Shown here piece after piece: positions 16,727 through 24,905 of a DNA stretch of 64,000 nt; within the stretch, counting starts at the first letter, position 1, and each line of letters begins with the position of its first letter. A program made the translations under genes and the position numbers. The stretch comes from JAUXEH01 sp965533275 (GTDB taxonomy: Bacteria > Acidobacteriota > Aminicenantia > Aminicenantales > Aminicenantaceae): the NCBI GenBank assembly GCA_965533275.1, contig CBESWG010000017.1, forward strand, positions 1 to 64,000, written 5' to 3'. The notes beneath the pieces are model-generated. The model was not told the DNA's origin and did not search any database. It was given only the letters and a program-made list of their open reading frames with translations.

Positions 16727-17353
16727 CTACTTGATGATGTCCACATCCGGGGGGACCTTCAGCGTGAAGATGCTGTCCGACAGTCGGATGCCGGTCTTGA
16801 TGTCACTGAACACGAACTCCTGGCGGCTTCCTGTCCAGTCAAAGGAGACGGCCCTGTGGATGAGCCAGTCTCGGGCATCGATCTCGAGGAGTATGTAGGT
16901 GTCGGCGTCCTCCTCCCGGGGGGTCAGCTTGAGGGTGTGGCTGCCGGCATCTTCCTGTGCGTCCGGATCGAGCTCGACCTGATAGTGTTCCAGGATCCCG
17001 TTCGATCCAGAGAGCAGGGCCAGCAGCGCACCCTCCGACCCTTCGGCCTGCAGCGTGCGTTCCAGCAGCTGCTTGTCTTCCGGCCAGTATTCCTGGTACA
17101 GGTCGCCCTTGATAAGGAATACCTTGATCTCGGGATCATCGTAATCGAACCTCAACCAGCCCGGTTTGCGGATATAGAGAGTCCCTTTTTCCTGAAGGGG
17201 AGTGGATACGGTGGCGGGGTACAGGGTCTGCTGGAACTCGGCCTGGAGGGAGTGGAGGGCACTCATCCGGTTCTCCAAGTTTAATGCGACCTCTTCGGCC
17301 GTCTGTGAAAGTCCCCCCGGCCAGCTCAGAAAAAGGAGCAGCAGCACCCACAT
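16727..17353 (-). CDS. lolA: Outer-membrane lipoprotein carrier LolA-like protein
   Basis: 208 residues from ATG 17353; an upstream in-frame ATG (17377) lies before the -10 box and is excluded. A signal peptide (1-17, ending GLSQ) is followed by the LolA beta-barrel half-fold: MSALHSLQAEFQQTLY, then GTLYIRKPGWLRFDYDDPE, the family's most recognisable block, then TPREEDADTYILLEID. LolA shuttles lipoproteins from LolCDE to the outer membrane, supporting a diderm cell with lipoproteins such as those at 8743 and 40961. It is divergent from the symporter gene, with 75 bases between start codons. Confidence 0.88.
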   Translation of the reverse strand: MWVLLLLFLSWPGGLSQTAEEVALNLENRMSALHSLQAEFQQTLYPATVSTPLQEKGTLYIRKPGWLRFDYDDPEIKVFLIKGDLYQEYWPEDKQLLERTLQAEGSEGALLALLSGSNGILEHYQVELDPDAQEDAGSHTLKLTPREEDADTYILLEIDARDWLIHRAVSFDWTGSRQEFVFSDIKTGIRLSDSIFTLKVPPDVDIIK

Positions 17354-17362
17354 CGTGTCCTG

Positions 17363-17371
17363 ATTATAGCA
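17363..17371 (-). promoter_or_regulatory. Extended -10 element (TGCTATAAT) of lolA, near-leaderless
   Basis: On the minus strand TATAAT (17368-17363) is preceded by TGC, an extended -10 that can act without a good -35. The predicted start near 17356 lies about three bases before the ATG at 17353. Confidence 0.6.
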
Positions 17372-17392
17372 TATCAATGGTTGCTTGACGAG

Positions 17393-17422
17393 TTGCAGAG
17401 GCAGGCCATGATTTGATATAAC
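17393..17422 (+). promoter_or_regulatory. Promoter of the SSS symporter gene, predicted leaderless
   Basis: TTGCAG (17393-17398), an 18-base spacer and TATAAC (17417-17422). The predicted start coincides with the GTG at 17429; no Shine-Dalgarno sequence is present. Confidence 0.5.
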
Positions 17423-17428
17423 GCCTGT

Positions 17429-18856
17429 GTGCGAGTCGATCTGCTGATAGGACTGACCGGTTATTTTCTACTGCTCCTGTTTGTCGGGATCGTATTTTCC
17501 CGTAGAACCCGCAGTCTGGAGGACTACTTCCTGGCATCACGGGACCTCGGTTCCCTGTTCGTCTTCCTGTCCCTGGCCGCATCCTGGATCGGTGCGTCTT
17601 CTACACTCGTGACCGTTGATGAGGCATTTTATGGGGGAATAAGCTCGTTCTGGATCATGGGCCTGCCAGCCGTCCTCACCGCCCTGGGATTCGCCCTTTT
17701 CTTCGCTGCCCCCATCCGGCGCCTGCCCATCCTCACCCTGCCCGATCTGGTGGAAATGCGCTACGGCCGCCTGGTTCGGAACCTGGCGGCCTTCCTGATC
17801 GTCTGGTACATGATCATGCTGGCGGCATCCCAGATGGTCGCACTGGGAAGTTTCCTGGGAACGCTGCTCGAGGTCCCCTATGTCCAGGCCCTGCTGTTGG
17901 GCACGGTCGTTGTGGTGGTGTATTCGGTCATCGGCGGATTCTTCTCTGTGGTGCTGACGGACAGCCTGCAGTTCGTACTGCTGATGGGCGGGATCGTCGG
18001 GCTCTTTTTTTTCCTGGCCGGAAAGGTGTCTTTTTCTGAGGCCGCGGCCGTGGCCCTGCAGGGAAGGTCGCCGGGATTCTGGAATTTCTTCCAGGGCTGG
18101 GAGAGGCATGCTCTGATGGTCGTTTCCTTCGTGTGTGCCTGGACCATCTCTCCCATAGTCTGGCAGCGGATCCAGGCGGCCCGCTCGCCCCGGCATGCCC
18201 GGAGGGGTCTCCTGGCAGCGGCGCTGGCCTTCCTGGTCATCTATGCGATGATCGTCGGAATCGGGATCTTGGCGCTCCCCTTGTTCACCGAATCCGAGCT
18301 GGACGGGCCGCTGCTGTCTGTCATGGTTTCATCTGTGGGAGCCCTGCTGTCCGGGATACTGTTCGTGGGTGTGGCGGCGGCCATCATGTCCACCCTGGAT
18401 ACGGCCATCAACACGGGTGCGCTGTCCCTTACGCGCGATGTATTCCAGAGGATCCTGCGGCAGGATTCCCGGATGGATGCTCTCAAGCTGGGCCGCGTCT
18501 CCACGATCGTGGTGGCTGCCCTGGCCCTCCTCGTCGCCACACGATTCCAGAGTATCCTGCAGGCCCTGGGATTGGCCTCGGAGATCCTGGCGGAGGGATT
18601 TTTCATCCCAGGGACCGCGATGCTCTTTCTGCGGCGCAGGGCTCCGAAAGCCGGCCTGCTGAGCGTCGCCCTGGGAGGAGGATATGCCGTACTCGTTTTC
18701 CTGTCCGCGGTCGGCTTTGTCCCCCTCTCCCTGCCCGAGTGGCCGTACTCTGTTCCCTATGGGCTGGGCCTGAGCCTGATCGGTTTTCTGATCGGTTTCG
18801 TGTGGGACCGGCGGCTCCCCGCGGCCGCTTTACGGCCTGAAACGAATGATATATGA
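17429..18856 (+). CDS. Sodium:solute symporter family transporter
   Basis: 475 residues with about 13 membrane helices and a GTG start. Family landmarks: an N-terminal GIVFSRRTRSLEDYFLASR (the SLEDYFLA..R motif after helix 1), ASWIGASSTL with the Na-site residues, and AAIMSTLDTAINTGALSLTRD in the later Na-binding helix. The family couples Na+ to uptake of sugars, amino acids, acetate or nucleosides; the substrate cannot be read here. The stop overlaps the start of the acyltransferase gene (ATGA). Confidence 0.92.
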   Translation: MRVDLLIGLTGYFLLLLFVGIVFSRRTRSLEDYFLASRDLGSLFVFLSLAASWIGASSTLVTVDEAFYGGISSFWIMGLPAVLTALGFALFFAAPIRRLPILTLPDLVEMRYGRLVRNLAAFLIVWYMIMLAASQMVALGSFLGTLLEVPYVQALLLGTVVVVVYSVIGGFFSVVLTDSLQFVLLMGGIVGLFFFLAGKVSFSEAAAVALQGRSPGFWNFFQGWERHALMVVSFVCAWTISPIVWQRIQAARSPRHARRGLLAAALAFLVIYAMIVGIGILALPLFTESELDGPLLSVMVSSVGALLSGILFVGVAAAIMSTLDTAINTGALSLTRDVFQRILRQDSRMDALKLGRVSTIVVAALALLVATRFQSILQALGLASEILAEGFFIPGTAMLFLRRRAPKAGLLSVALGGGYAVLVFLSAVGFVPLSLPEWPYSVPYGLGLSLIGFLIGFVWDRRLPAAALRPETNDI

Positions 18857-19524
18857 TGGGGTCCATGGCACTAGGTCAAAGGGTGCGCCTGTTCCTCATC
18901 AGCAGCCTGGGGAAGCTGGTGTACCGGCTCTGGATGTGGTCCACGCGGACCACGGTCTTGGGTGAGGAATCCTACCGGAACCTGCGTGACCGGGGCAGAC
19001 CCGTGATCCTCATGATCTGGCACGGGCGCCTGTTTATCACTCCCTATTTTTTCCGGAACCAGGGCATCATGCCGATGATCAGCCCCTCCGGCGACGGAGA
19101 ACTCCTGGTACGGCTTGCCTCGGGTTGGGGATACAAATTTCTGCGCGGCTCGGGATCTCATTCCATGCTCAAGGCCTGGGCTGCCCTGAAGGAAGAGCTG
19201 GCCGCTGGAGGTGTTGTAGTCATCGTCCCCGACGGCCCCAAGGGCCCCGGCAAGCAGGTAAAGCCGGGTGCGCTCAAGCTGTCCCAGGTCACCGGGGCCC
19301 CCATCGTGCCTTTCAGTTTTTCGGCGGGCAGGCGCAAGATCCTCGGCAGCTGGGACGGATTCCTGCTACCTCGGCCGTTTCAGCGGCTGGTGGCCGTCTT
19401 TGGGGAGCCCATAACCGTGGACCCGGATCTCAAGGATGACGCGTTCGAGGGGGAACGCCTCCGTGTAGAGGGCCTCCTCAAGGACCTGGACGAACAGGCG
19501 GATCGATATTTTAACGCATTGTGA
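18853..19524 (+). CDS. DUF374-type lysophospholipid acyltransferase-like protein
   Basis: 223 residues. The ATG overlaps the symporter stop. It matches the DUF374/LPLAT family: IWHGRLFITPYFF (the H of the WHG motif corresponding to the HX4D acyltransferase site), MPMISPSGDGELL, VVVIVPDGPKGPGKQVKPGA and a GAPIVPFSFSAGR strand. It is probably an inner-membrane-associated acyltransferase acting on lipid A or a phospholipid; the acceptor is unknown. Coupling to a transporter is likely incidental operon packing. Confidence 0.88.
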   Translation: MMGSMALGQRVRLFLISSLGKLVYRLWMWSTRTTVLGEESYRNLRDRGRPVILMIWHGRLFITPYFFRNQGIMPMISPSGDGELLVRLASGWGYKFLRGSGSHSMLKAWAALKEELAAGGVVVIVPDGPKGPGKQVKPGALKLSQVTGAPIVPFSFSAGRRKILGSWDGFLLPRPFQRLVAVFGEPITVDPDLKDDAFEGERLRVEGLLKDLDEQADRYFNAL

Positions 19525-19547
19525 TGCGCGAACATGTGTGCTAGTCT
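19519..19547 (+). promoter_or_regulatory. Possible promoter of the TPR/TatT-like gene
   Basis: TTGTGA (19519-19524), a 17-base spacer and TAGTCT (19542-19547) preceded by TGC. It overlaps the end of the upstream gene; the predicted start is near 19554, ahead of AGGAGAGGGAG. Confidence 0.4.
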
Positions 19548-19591
19548 GGAAAGCACAAAGATACTCACGACAACAAAATAAGGAGAGGGAG

Positions 19592-20344
19592 ATGAAATTT
19601 AAGGCTTTCTTTTTGGTTTTAGGAATGGCCCTGGTGTCGATGTCTGCGTTCGGCCAGACCCCCGAGGAGATGATAGAGCGGGCGGACGCCCTCTATGCCC
19701 AGATGCAGGATATGGAGTCGGCGGAGGAAGCCCTGTCACTCTACAGGGATGCTCTGATCGCTGCGGATAACAAGTATGAGGCCTACTGGAAGATCTCCCG
19801 TATCCTGTACTACATCGGCGATCACAAGGAAAAAAAGAAGGAGCGGCAGAACACGTTCGCCCAGGGTGTATACCACGCCGAGAAGGCCATGGCCCTGGAG
19901 CCAGAACAGCCGGATGCCTACTACTGGCGAGGCGTCAACAACGGAAAATACGGCGAGACACGAGGCGTCTTGAAGAGCCTTTCCCTCGTAAAGCCGATCA
20001 AGAGCGACATGAACAAGGTCATTGAGCTGGACAGGAGCTATGAGGAGGGGGGACCCGACCGTGTGCTGGGTCGCGTCTATCTGAAGCTGCCCGGGTTTGC
20101 CGGCGGCAGCAAGGACAAGTCCCTCGAGCACCTGCTCAAGTCGAAGGAATATGGTCCCGAGGATGCGATGACGCGAGCATATCTGGGGGATACGTTCCTG
20201 GCAAAGAAAGAGATCGAGAAGGCCCGGGCTGAGCTGGACTACGTCATGAACCTGCCCGACGATCCCCTCTGGGTGACATCGATAAAGCAAAGCAAAGATC
20301 TAGCCGAGGAAATTTTACAGGACAAGAAGTTCAGGAAAAAATAG
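19592..20344 (+). CDS. Periplasmic TPR protein, TRAP-transporter T-component (TatT)-like
   Basis: 250 residues from ATG 19592, after AGGAGAGGGAG; an earlier in-frame start at 19538 lacks a site and has no signal. The signal peptide ends SAFGQ (about 20). Helical repeats follow: EEALSLYRDALIAADNKYEAYWKISR, HAEKAMALEPEQPDAYYWRGVNNG, then a GGPDRVLGRVYLKLPGFAGG block, as in TatT proteins that trimerise beside TRAP substrate-binding proteins. No TRAP permease genes are present in the window, so a transport role is uncertain; a general TPR scaffold is the safe reading. Confidence 0.8.
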   Translation: MKFKAFFLVLGMALVSMSAFGQTPEEMIERADALYAQMQDMESAEEALSLYRDALIAADNKYEAYWKISRILYYIGDHKEKKKERQNTFAQGVYHAEKAMALEPEQPDAYYWRGVNNGKYGETRGVLKSLSLVKPIKSDMNKVIELDRSYEEGGPDRVLGRVYLKLPGFAGGSKDKSLEHLLKSKEYGPEDAMTRAYLGDTFLAKKEIEKARAELDYVMNLPDDPLWVTSIKQSKDLAEEILQDKKFRKK

Positions 20345-20355
20345 CAGCGGAGCCT

Positions 20356-20904
20356 TTATTCGGAAAAGACCTGTGCGCTGAAGATCTGGATCTCCGCGCC
20401 TTTTTTCCAGGCATCTTCCTCCAATCCAGCTTTCTGGCACCCGTGTTTGAGGTAGGTGTCAAGATCCCAATCCCACTCCACGGGGACCTGAGGGAGGAGG
20501 AGGCCCCGGTTCAGCCCCTGGGTGACAATGATCCCGTGCTCTCCCACCACGATCTCGGCGACGTTTTCGATCGTATGAGGGAGGGTGAGGACCGAGATCT
20601 CGATCCGGACCTCCGGGAGTTCTTGCAGGGTCAGCGACGGGAAGCGGTGGTCCTGCGTGGCTGCCATGACCGCCGCCTCCATGATCGTGAGGTAGAGGGG
20701 GTCCTGCGGCATGGGATAGCCGATGCAGCCGCGCAGCTCCTCTTGGCGCTTGAGTGTGACGAAGGCACCCCGCTCTTCCTTGAGCACGCCTTCCTCCACG
20801 GACACGGGAGGCGGTTTCCCGATCTCGAGATGATAGCGGATGGCATCGCGGGCCAGCTTGAGCAGGAATCTCTGCTGGTCTATGTCGAGCCGTGGATCGA
20901 TCAT
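20356..20904 (-). CDS. AMMECR1 domain protein (AmmeMemoRadiSam protein A type)
   Basis: 182 residues. The family hallmark LRGCIGY is present (about 57-63), after RGAFVTLKR and before AAVMAATQDHRFPSLTLQEL. In many bacteria and archaea AMMECR1 proteins are encoded with a Memo-like protein and a radical SAM enzyme; neither is found here. The biochemical function is unsettled; the conserved Cys is thought functional. The gene lies 19 bases after the JAB-like gene on the same strand and could be co-transcribed with it. Confidence 0.9.
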   Translation of the reverse strand: MIDPRLDIDQQRFLLKLARDAIRYHLEIGKPPPVSVEEGVLKEERGAFVTLKRQEELRGCIGYPMPQDPLYLTIMEAAVMAATQDHRFPSLTLQELPEVRIEISVLTLPHTIENVAEIVVGEHGIIVTQGLNRGLLLPQVPVEWDWDLDTYLKHGCQKAGLEEDAWKKGAEIQIFSAQVFSE

Positions 20905-20923
20905 GTCTTCCCCCTCTCCAGTT

Positions 20924-21307
20924 TCATGCTTCTTTTTTGATCTTCACGGGCAGGAGACGGAACGTGCCGTCATAGTCGAAAACCGAAGCTGACATGGTGG
21001 GCTTTTTCTCCGTTCGGCTGCGGATATCCAGGAAGACCTTGCCCACAGAACTGGGACCCAACACGCCATCGCCTTTTTCTTCGCTGAGGTCGAGGCTGAA
21101 GAACCCCAGGAAGGACTCTTGAAGAAGGTCTTGAAGTCGGCGCATCCTCTCGGGCGGCGCGGCAAATACGCCTACGGCCGATAGAATATTCTCCACGAAA
21201 AATCGCTGGCCTTTTTTGTGCCCACAGAGGATTCCCTCGCTTGCCGGGGATATCAAAGACAGGGCCTCGATCTGGAGCAGGGCCTGGCGTGATAGATAGA
21301 CATCCAT
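20924..21307 (-). CDS. Small uncharacterised protein, weak resemblance to JAB/MPN fold
   Basis: 127 residues from ATG 21307, which has GAGG just upstream; ATG 21316 (130 residues) has none. The N-terminus LSRQALLQIEALSLISPASEGILCGHKKG resembles the start of JAB/Mov34-type metallopeptidases (the EGILxGxxxG strand and helix), but the HxH-x7-Sx2D zinc site is missing; it would therefore be a non-catalytic relative. The rest is beta-rich. Operon pairing with the AMMECR1 gene is the main functional hint. I do not recognise a firm family. Confidence 0.55.
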   Translation of the reverse strand: MDVYLSRQALLQIEALSLISPASEGILCGHKKGQRFFVENILSAVGVFAAPPERMRRLQDLLQESFLGFFSLDLSEEKGDGVLGPSSVGKVFLDIRSRTEKKPTMSASVFDYDGTFRLLPVKIKKEA

Positions 21308-21400
21308 GGGCCTCATTATATCAGATCACTAGGATTCACGAAACAATTCCGGTTGTTGGTCGATAAACGATCCGTGATGATCCATATAATTTCTAAAAAA

Positions 21401-21431
21401 TTGAAACTAATCTCCGAAACGTCCGTATATA
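21401..21431 (+). promoter_or_regulatory. Possible promoter of the PadR/ABC permease unit
   Basis: TTGAAA (21401-21406) and TATATA (21426-21431) with a long 19-base spacer, directly upstream of the inverted repeat at 21433. The long spacer and overlap with a palindrome would suit a regulated promoter. Confidence 0.4.
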
Positions 21432-21432
21432 G

Positions 21433-21447
21433 ATATGTTCCACATAT
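21433..21447. promoter_or_regulatory. Inverted repeat ATATGT-TCC-ACATAT, candidate PadR operator
   Basis: A perfect six-base dyad with a three-base centre, extending to nine bases per side with one mismatch (21430-21450). It lies at the predicted transcription start, 31 bases before the PadR start codon. PadR repressors often bind ATGT/ACAT dyads and control their own operon. Confidence 0.55.
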
Positions 21448-21478
21448 TTAGAAAAACTATGAACAGGGAGTCAACTCG

Positions 21479-21799
21479 ATGCTGACGCGATCAGAAGAGC
21501 TTATCCTGCTGGCCGTATGGCGCCTGAACCACAAGGCGTACAGTGTGGAGATCCGGGGGGATCTCAAAGCCGTGACCGGCAGGCCCTGGTCCTTTGGGGC
21601 CGTCTACATGCCCCTGGACCGGCTGGTGAAACGCGGGCTGCTGGAGTCGTATCTGGCGGATCCGACCAGCGAACGGGGGGGCCGCAGCAAGCGGATCTAC
21701 AGCCTGACGGTCAAGGGCCGGTCTGCCCTGGAAGAGATCCGCATGATCCAGGAAACGGCCTGGAAAGGCCTGCCTCGCCGGATCACCGAGGATACCTGA
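21479..21799 (+). CDS. PadR family transcriptional regulator
   Basis: 106 residues. A winged helix-turn-helix begins at residue 4 (SEELILLAVWRLNHKAYSVEI) and includes SFGAVYMPLDRLVKRGLLES, the PadR recognition helix and wing, followed by GGRSKRIYSLTVKGRSAL. The stop TGA overlaps the start of the ABC permease gene (TGATG). This PadR plus prefix-domain permease pairing is a standard arrangement in Acidobacteriota, so it probably represses the permease in response to an unknown ligand. Confidence 0.92.
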   Translation: MLTRSEELILLAVWRLNHKAYSVEIRGDLKAVTGRPWSFGAVYMPLDRLVKRGLLESYLADPTSERGGRSKRIYSLTVKGRSALEEIRMIQETAWKGLPRRITEDT

Positions 21800-24408
21800 T
21801 GGGAACCGGCCGGGATCCCCAACACCCTCCCGGTTTCGGTGAGTGGCTGTTGAAGCGGCTTTTTCCCGATGCTGAGGACCAGACCGCGGCTGGCGACTTT
21901 GCTGAGACCTACCGGGAGATCCTTAAAAGCAAGGGAAGGGCTGCGGCTCAGCTCTGGTATTGGGCCCAGATCCTGCTGTCGGTGAAGGCCCTCATCGTTG
22001 GCAAAACGTATTGGAGTGCAATCATGTTCAAGAAGAATCTGGTCATCGCCTTTCGGAATTTCATGCAGCAGAAGGGTTATACCGTAATCAACTTGTTCGG
22101 GTTGACGGCGGGCATCGCCAGCTGTCTGGTGATATTTTTGGTCGTGACCCATGAAATGAGCTACGACGGCCTCCGATCGGATGCGGAGCGTGTCTTCCGG
22201 GTCGCGGTCCGCTCAGAGGGAGCGCCGGCCGAGGTCGGCTCCGCCACCATCTGTGCACCCGTGGCCCAGGTCCTGAAAGACAGCTTCCCCGAGGTCGAGG
22301 CGGTGGGCCGAATCCTGCCAGTCGACGGTGGTCTGGTGGGCAAGGGCGAGGTGAAATTCTATGAAGACTCCTGCTGGCTCGCGGATGAAGAGCTGTTTGA
22401 GATCCTGAGCATCCCCTTTGTCGAGGGACGGCAAGCCGGCTCGCTGGATCGGCCCCGGACCGCAGTGATCAGCCGGAAGATGGCGGACAAGTATTTCGGG
22501 AATGCCTCGGCGCTGGGGCAAACCCTCTCGATCGGCAAGGGAGACTATGAGGTCACTGGGGTGGTGGAGGACGCGCCTGTCAATTCCCACCTGAAGTACG
22601 ACTATTTTGTGTCCCTGAAACGGCTGGAAGGCCGCTATCCCTTCGAGGAGTGGTTTCTCGCCAATCTCTATATCTACATCAAGGTAAGGCCCCGCATCGA
22701 CATGGTCAACTTTTCCGCCAGGGTTGCGGCCATCGTAGAGGATTACGTCCCTGAGGAGAGATTGGATGAAGGGGATGAAAAGATCACCTACTTCCTTCAG
22801 CCGATTACGGGAATACATCTGCATCGCCAGCTGCGCTCCGAGATGAAGCCGGGCCTGAATCCGGTCTATCTTTACGTATTCTCCGCGGTCGGTATTCTGA
22901 TCCTGCTGATCGCCTGCATAAATTTCATCAACCTGAGCACGGCCCGCTCCCTGAGGCGCGCACGGGATGTGGGTGTGCGCAAGGTCATCGGGGCCCGCCG
23001 AGACCAGTTGATCCGTCAGTTCCTTGGGGAGTCACTGCTGATTGTTGTTTTGGCCCTGGTCGGCGCACTACTCCTGGTCTGGACGGTCCTCCCCGGATTG
23101 ACGGGGCTGACCGGGATCGCCTTCTCCGCCTCTGCGCTGGCCCGGCTCGATGTCGTGATATTTCTGATCCTGCTAGTGGGTCTTGTCTCCTTTGCGGCCG
23201 GGGGGTATCCGGCCCTGTTCCTGTCTTCATTCCAGCCGGTTCGGGTGCTCAAGTACGATCTTCGCCTGGGTAACCGGGGCGCCGGGCTCCGCAAGGGCCT
23301 GGTAGTCGGACAGTTTGCCATTTCCATCGCCCTGATCGCGGGGACGCTGGGGGTTTTCCGGCAGGTCGACTTTATGAAGAATCAGAGCCTGGGATTGGAG
23401 CAGAGCCGGAAGCTGGTCCTTCCCGTACGCGAGCGGGTGGGCCTGGACAAGGACTACGAGACGGTCAAGGCGGCATTCCGTCAGGAAGCGGGTGTTATTG
23501 GAGCCACGGCGTCTGCTAATGTGCCGGGTCAGCAGACCCCTCGCTGGACCACAGAGACGGTCGTCGAAGGAGAGACATGGAGCCAAGACCTCAACTACCT
23601 CTATGTGGATCCGGATTTTCAGGAAATGTTTCAGATCCGGATGGCGGCGGGGAGATTTTTCAGCCCCGAGATGTCGACCGACCTTGAGCAGGCCTTTGTC
23701 CTGAATCTCGCTGCGGTTCGGGCCTTTGGCTGGCCTACCGCGGAGGAGGCTATTGGTGCGCAGCTGAAAACCATTTTTGAGGGGACGGTCATCGGGGTGA
23801 TCGATGATTTTCACTACAGGGGGCTGCAGTCTGAGATCGAACCCCTTGCTTTGGTGTGGAGCCCCGGCCGGTTCGACCACATCGTGCTGGATCTGGAAAC
23901 ATCCAACCTGTCTGCGGTCCTGGCCTCGGTTGAAGCGGGCTGGGATCGATTATATCCCAATCATCCCTGCGAGTTCTATTTCCTCGATTCTTCCTTCAAT
24001 CAGCAGTACCTCTCGGAGGAACGACTGGGACGCATGCTCTCGGTGTTTACGGCTCTGGGGATCGTGATCGCATGTCTGGGACTTTTTGGGCTGGCCTCTT
24101 TCACGGTCGAACAGAGGACCAAGGAGATCGGGATCCGCAAGGTGCTCGGGGCTTCGGGTGCGGAGATCATAGTTTTGCTTACCAGAGAATTTGCCAAGTG
24201 GGTCCTGGTCGCCAACCTGATCGCCTGGCCCCTGACCTATATCGCCATGGGCCGGTGGCTGCAGGGATTTGCGTATCGGGCCCCTCTGGATGTCGGAGTT
24301 TATCTGGCCTCCGCGGGAACTGCCCTGGGAGTCGCCCTGCTCACGATCAGCTATCAAGCCATCAAGGCCGCCTCGGCCGACCCAGTGGGCGCCCTGAAAT
24401 ACGAGTAG
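21799..24408 (+). CDS. ABC transporter permease with permease prefix domain (MacB/FtsX type)
   Basis: 869 residues from ATG 21799; the same frame is open upstream through PadR but has no start of its own there. The N-terminal 75 residues are the PadR-linked permease prefix domain (FGEWLLKRLFP, TAAGDFAETYREIL). Two MacB-like halves follow, each a periplasmic core (about 100-340 and 520-720) and an FtsX membrane domain with the motif GVRKVIGA (about 394) or GIRKVLGA (about 776), and about eight membrane helices in total. Such proteins transmit ATP-driven motion across the inner membrane rather than pump small solutes. No ATPase gene is adjacent, so it must borrow one or act alone. Confidence 0.92.
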   Translation: MGTGRDPQHPPGFGEWLLKRLFPDAEDQTAAGDFAETYREILKSKGRAAAQLWYWAQILLSVKALIVGKTYWSAIMFKKNLVIAFRNFMQQKGYTVINLFGLTAGIASCLVIFLVVTHEMSYDGLRSDAERVFRVAVRSEGAPAEVGSATICAPVAQVLKDSFPEVEAVGRILPVDGGLVGKGEVKFYEDSCWLADEELFEILSIPFVEGRQAGSLDRPRTAVISRKMADKYFGNASALGQTLSIGKGDYEVTGVVEDAPVNSHLKYDYFVSLKRLEGRYPFEEWFLANLYIYIKVRPRIDMVNFSARVAAIVEDYVPEERLDEGDEKITYFLQPITGIHLHRQLRSEMKPGLNPVYLYVFSAVGILILLIACINFINLSTARSLRRARDVGVRKVIGARRDQLIRQFLGESLLIVVLALVGALLLVWTVLPGLTGLTGIAFSASALARLDVVIFLILLVGLVSFAAGGYPALFLSSFQPVRVLKYDLRLGNRGAGLRKGLVVGQFAISIALIAGTLGVFRQVDFMKNQSLGLEQSRKLVLPVRERVGLDKDYETVKAAFRQEAGVIGATASANVPGQQTPRWTTETVVEGETWSQDLNYLYVDPDFQEMFQIRMAAGRFFSPEMSTDLEQAFVLNLAAVRAFGWPTAEEAIGAQLKTIFEGTVIGVIDDFHYRGLQSEIEPLALVWSPGRFDHIVLDLETSNLSAVLASVEAGWDRLYPNHPCEFYFLDSSFNQQYLSEERLGRMLSVFTALGIVIACLGLFGLASFTVEQRTKEIGIRKVLGASGAEIIVLLTREFAKWVLVANLIAWPLTYIAMGRWLQGFAYRAPLDVGVYLASAGTALGVALLTISYQAIKAASADPVGALKYE

Positions 24409-24880
24409 CGGTCCCTTCTGTGTACCACTCAGGGGGCCTGCGCCTGGTCCACTTCGCGAATCGGGACTTATCCCCCAAGTAAAAGCGGCGGTATGCCTGC
24501 ACAGCGTCCCCTTCGACCCTGTATTCCTCTGGCATGACCTGAGCAAACTCCGTGAGCCCAGGATCGGCTATGGCAGGGGGCTCCAACCCGCGTGCGATCC
24601 GGGCAGACCTGTGATCTGCTGGGGCCTTGAAGCGATAGAGATACTCGTCGTTCAGCGCGAGGGCCAGGCGGCGCAGCCAGACCCAATTGGAGAGCGAACG
24701 GCCGGCCCACAGGGCGCAGGGATGGTTGCCATGCGTGGATTTATAGGGAGATGCGCCCCCGTTCTGATTCACAACCGTACAGAGCATCTGGGTACTTTCC
24801 AGGATCATCTTTATCACATGCTGATCGGCGTGGTACCGTGCACACCTCTGGATGTCCGTGTCGAGTACGAAAATGTTCAC
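24362..24880 (-). CDS. Conserved protein of unknown function (NIFVLD family, phage/bacterial)
   Basis: 172 residues, taken from GTG 24880 because family members start MNIFVLD; the upstream in-frame ATG at 24979 lies beyond a TATAAT box (24905-24900, minus strand). Recognisable blocks are DIQRCARYHADQHVIKMILE, TQMLCTVV, THGNHPCALWAGRS and a FAKWTRRRPPEWY end. Proteins of this type are scattered in bacteria and phages without a settled function; some databases label them DNA-repair related, which I cannot support. The conserved His-x3-His (YHADQH) suggests metal or nucleic-acid binding. It overlaps the ABC permease 3' end by 47 bases, tail to tail. Confidence 0.72.
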   Translation of the reverse strand: MNIFVLDTDIQRCARYHADQHVIKMILESTQMLCTVVNQNGGASPYKSTHGNHPCALWAGRSLSNWVWLRRLALALNDEYLYRFKAPADHRSARIARGLEPPAIADPGLTEFAQVMPEEYRVEGDAVQAYRRFYLGDKSRFAKWTRRRPPEWYTEGTATRISGRPLGRPRRP

Positions 24881-24899
24881 CTGTATAGACCCTTCCTCT

Positions 24900-24905
24900 A
24901 TTATA
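24900..24905 (-). promoter_or_regulatory. -10 box TATAAT for the NIFVLD-family gene
   Basis: Perfect hexamer on the minus strand. The predicted start near 24893 gives a 13-base leader containing GGAAGGG before the GTG at 24880. No good -35 was found. Confidence 0.4.
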
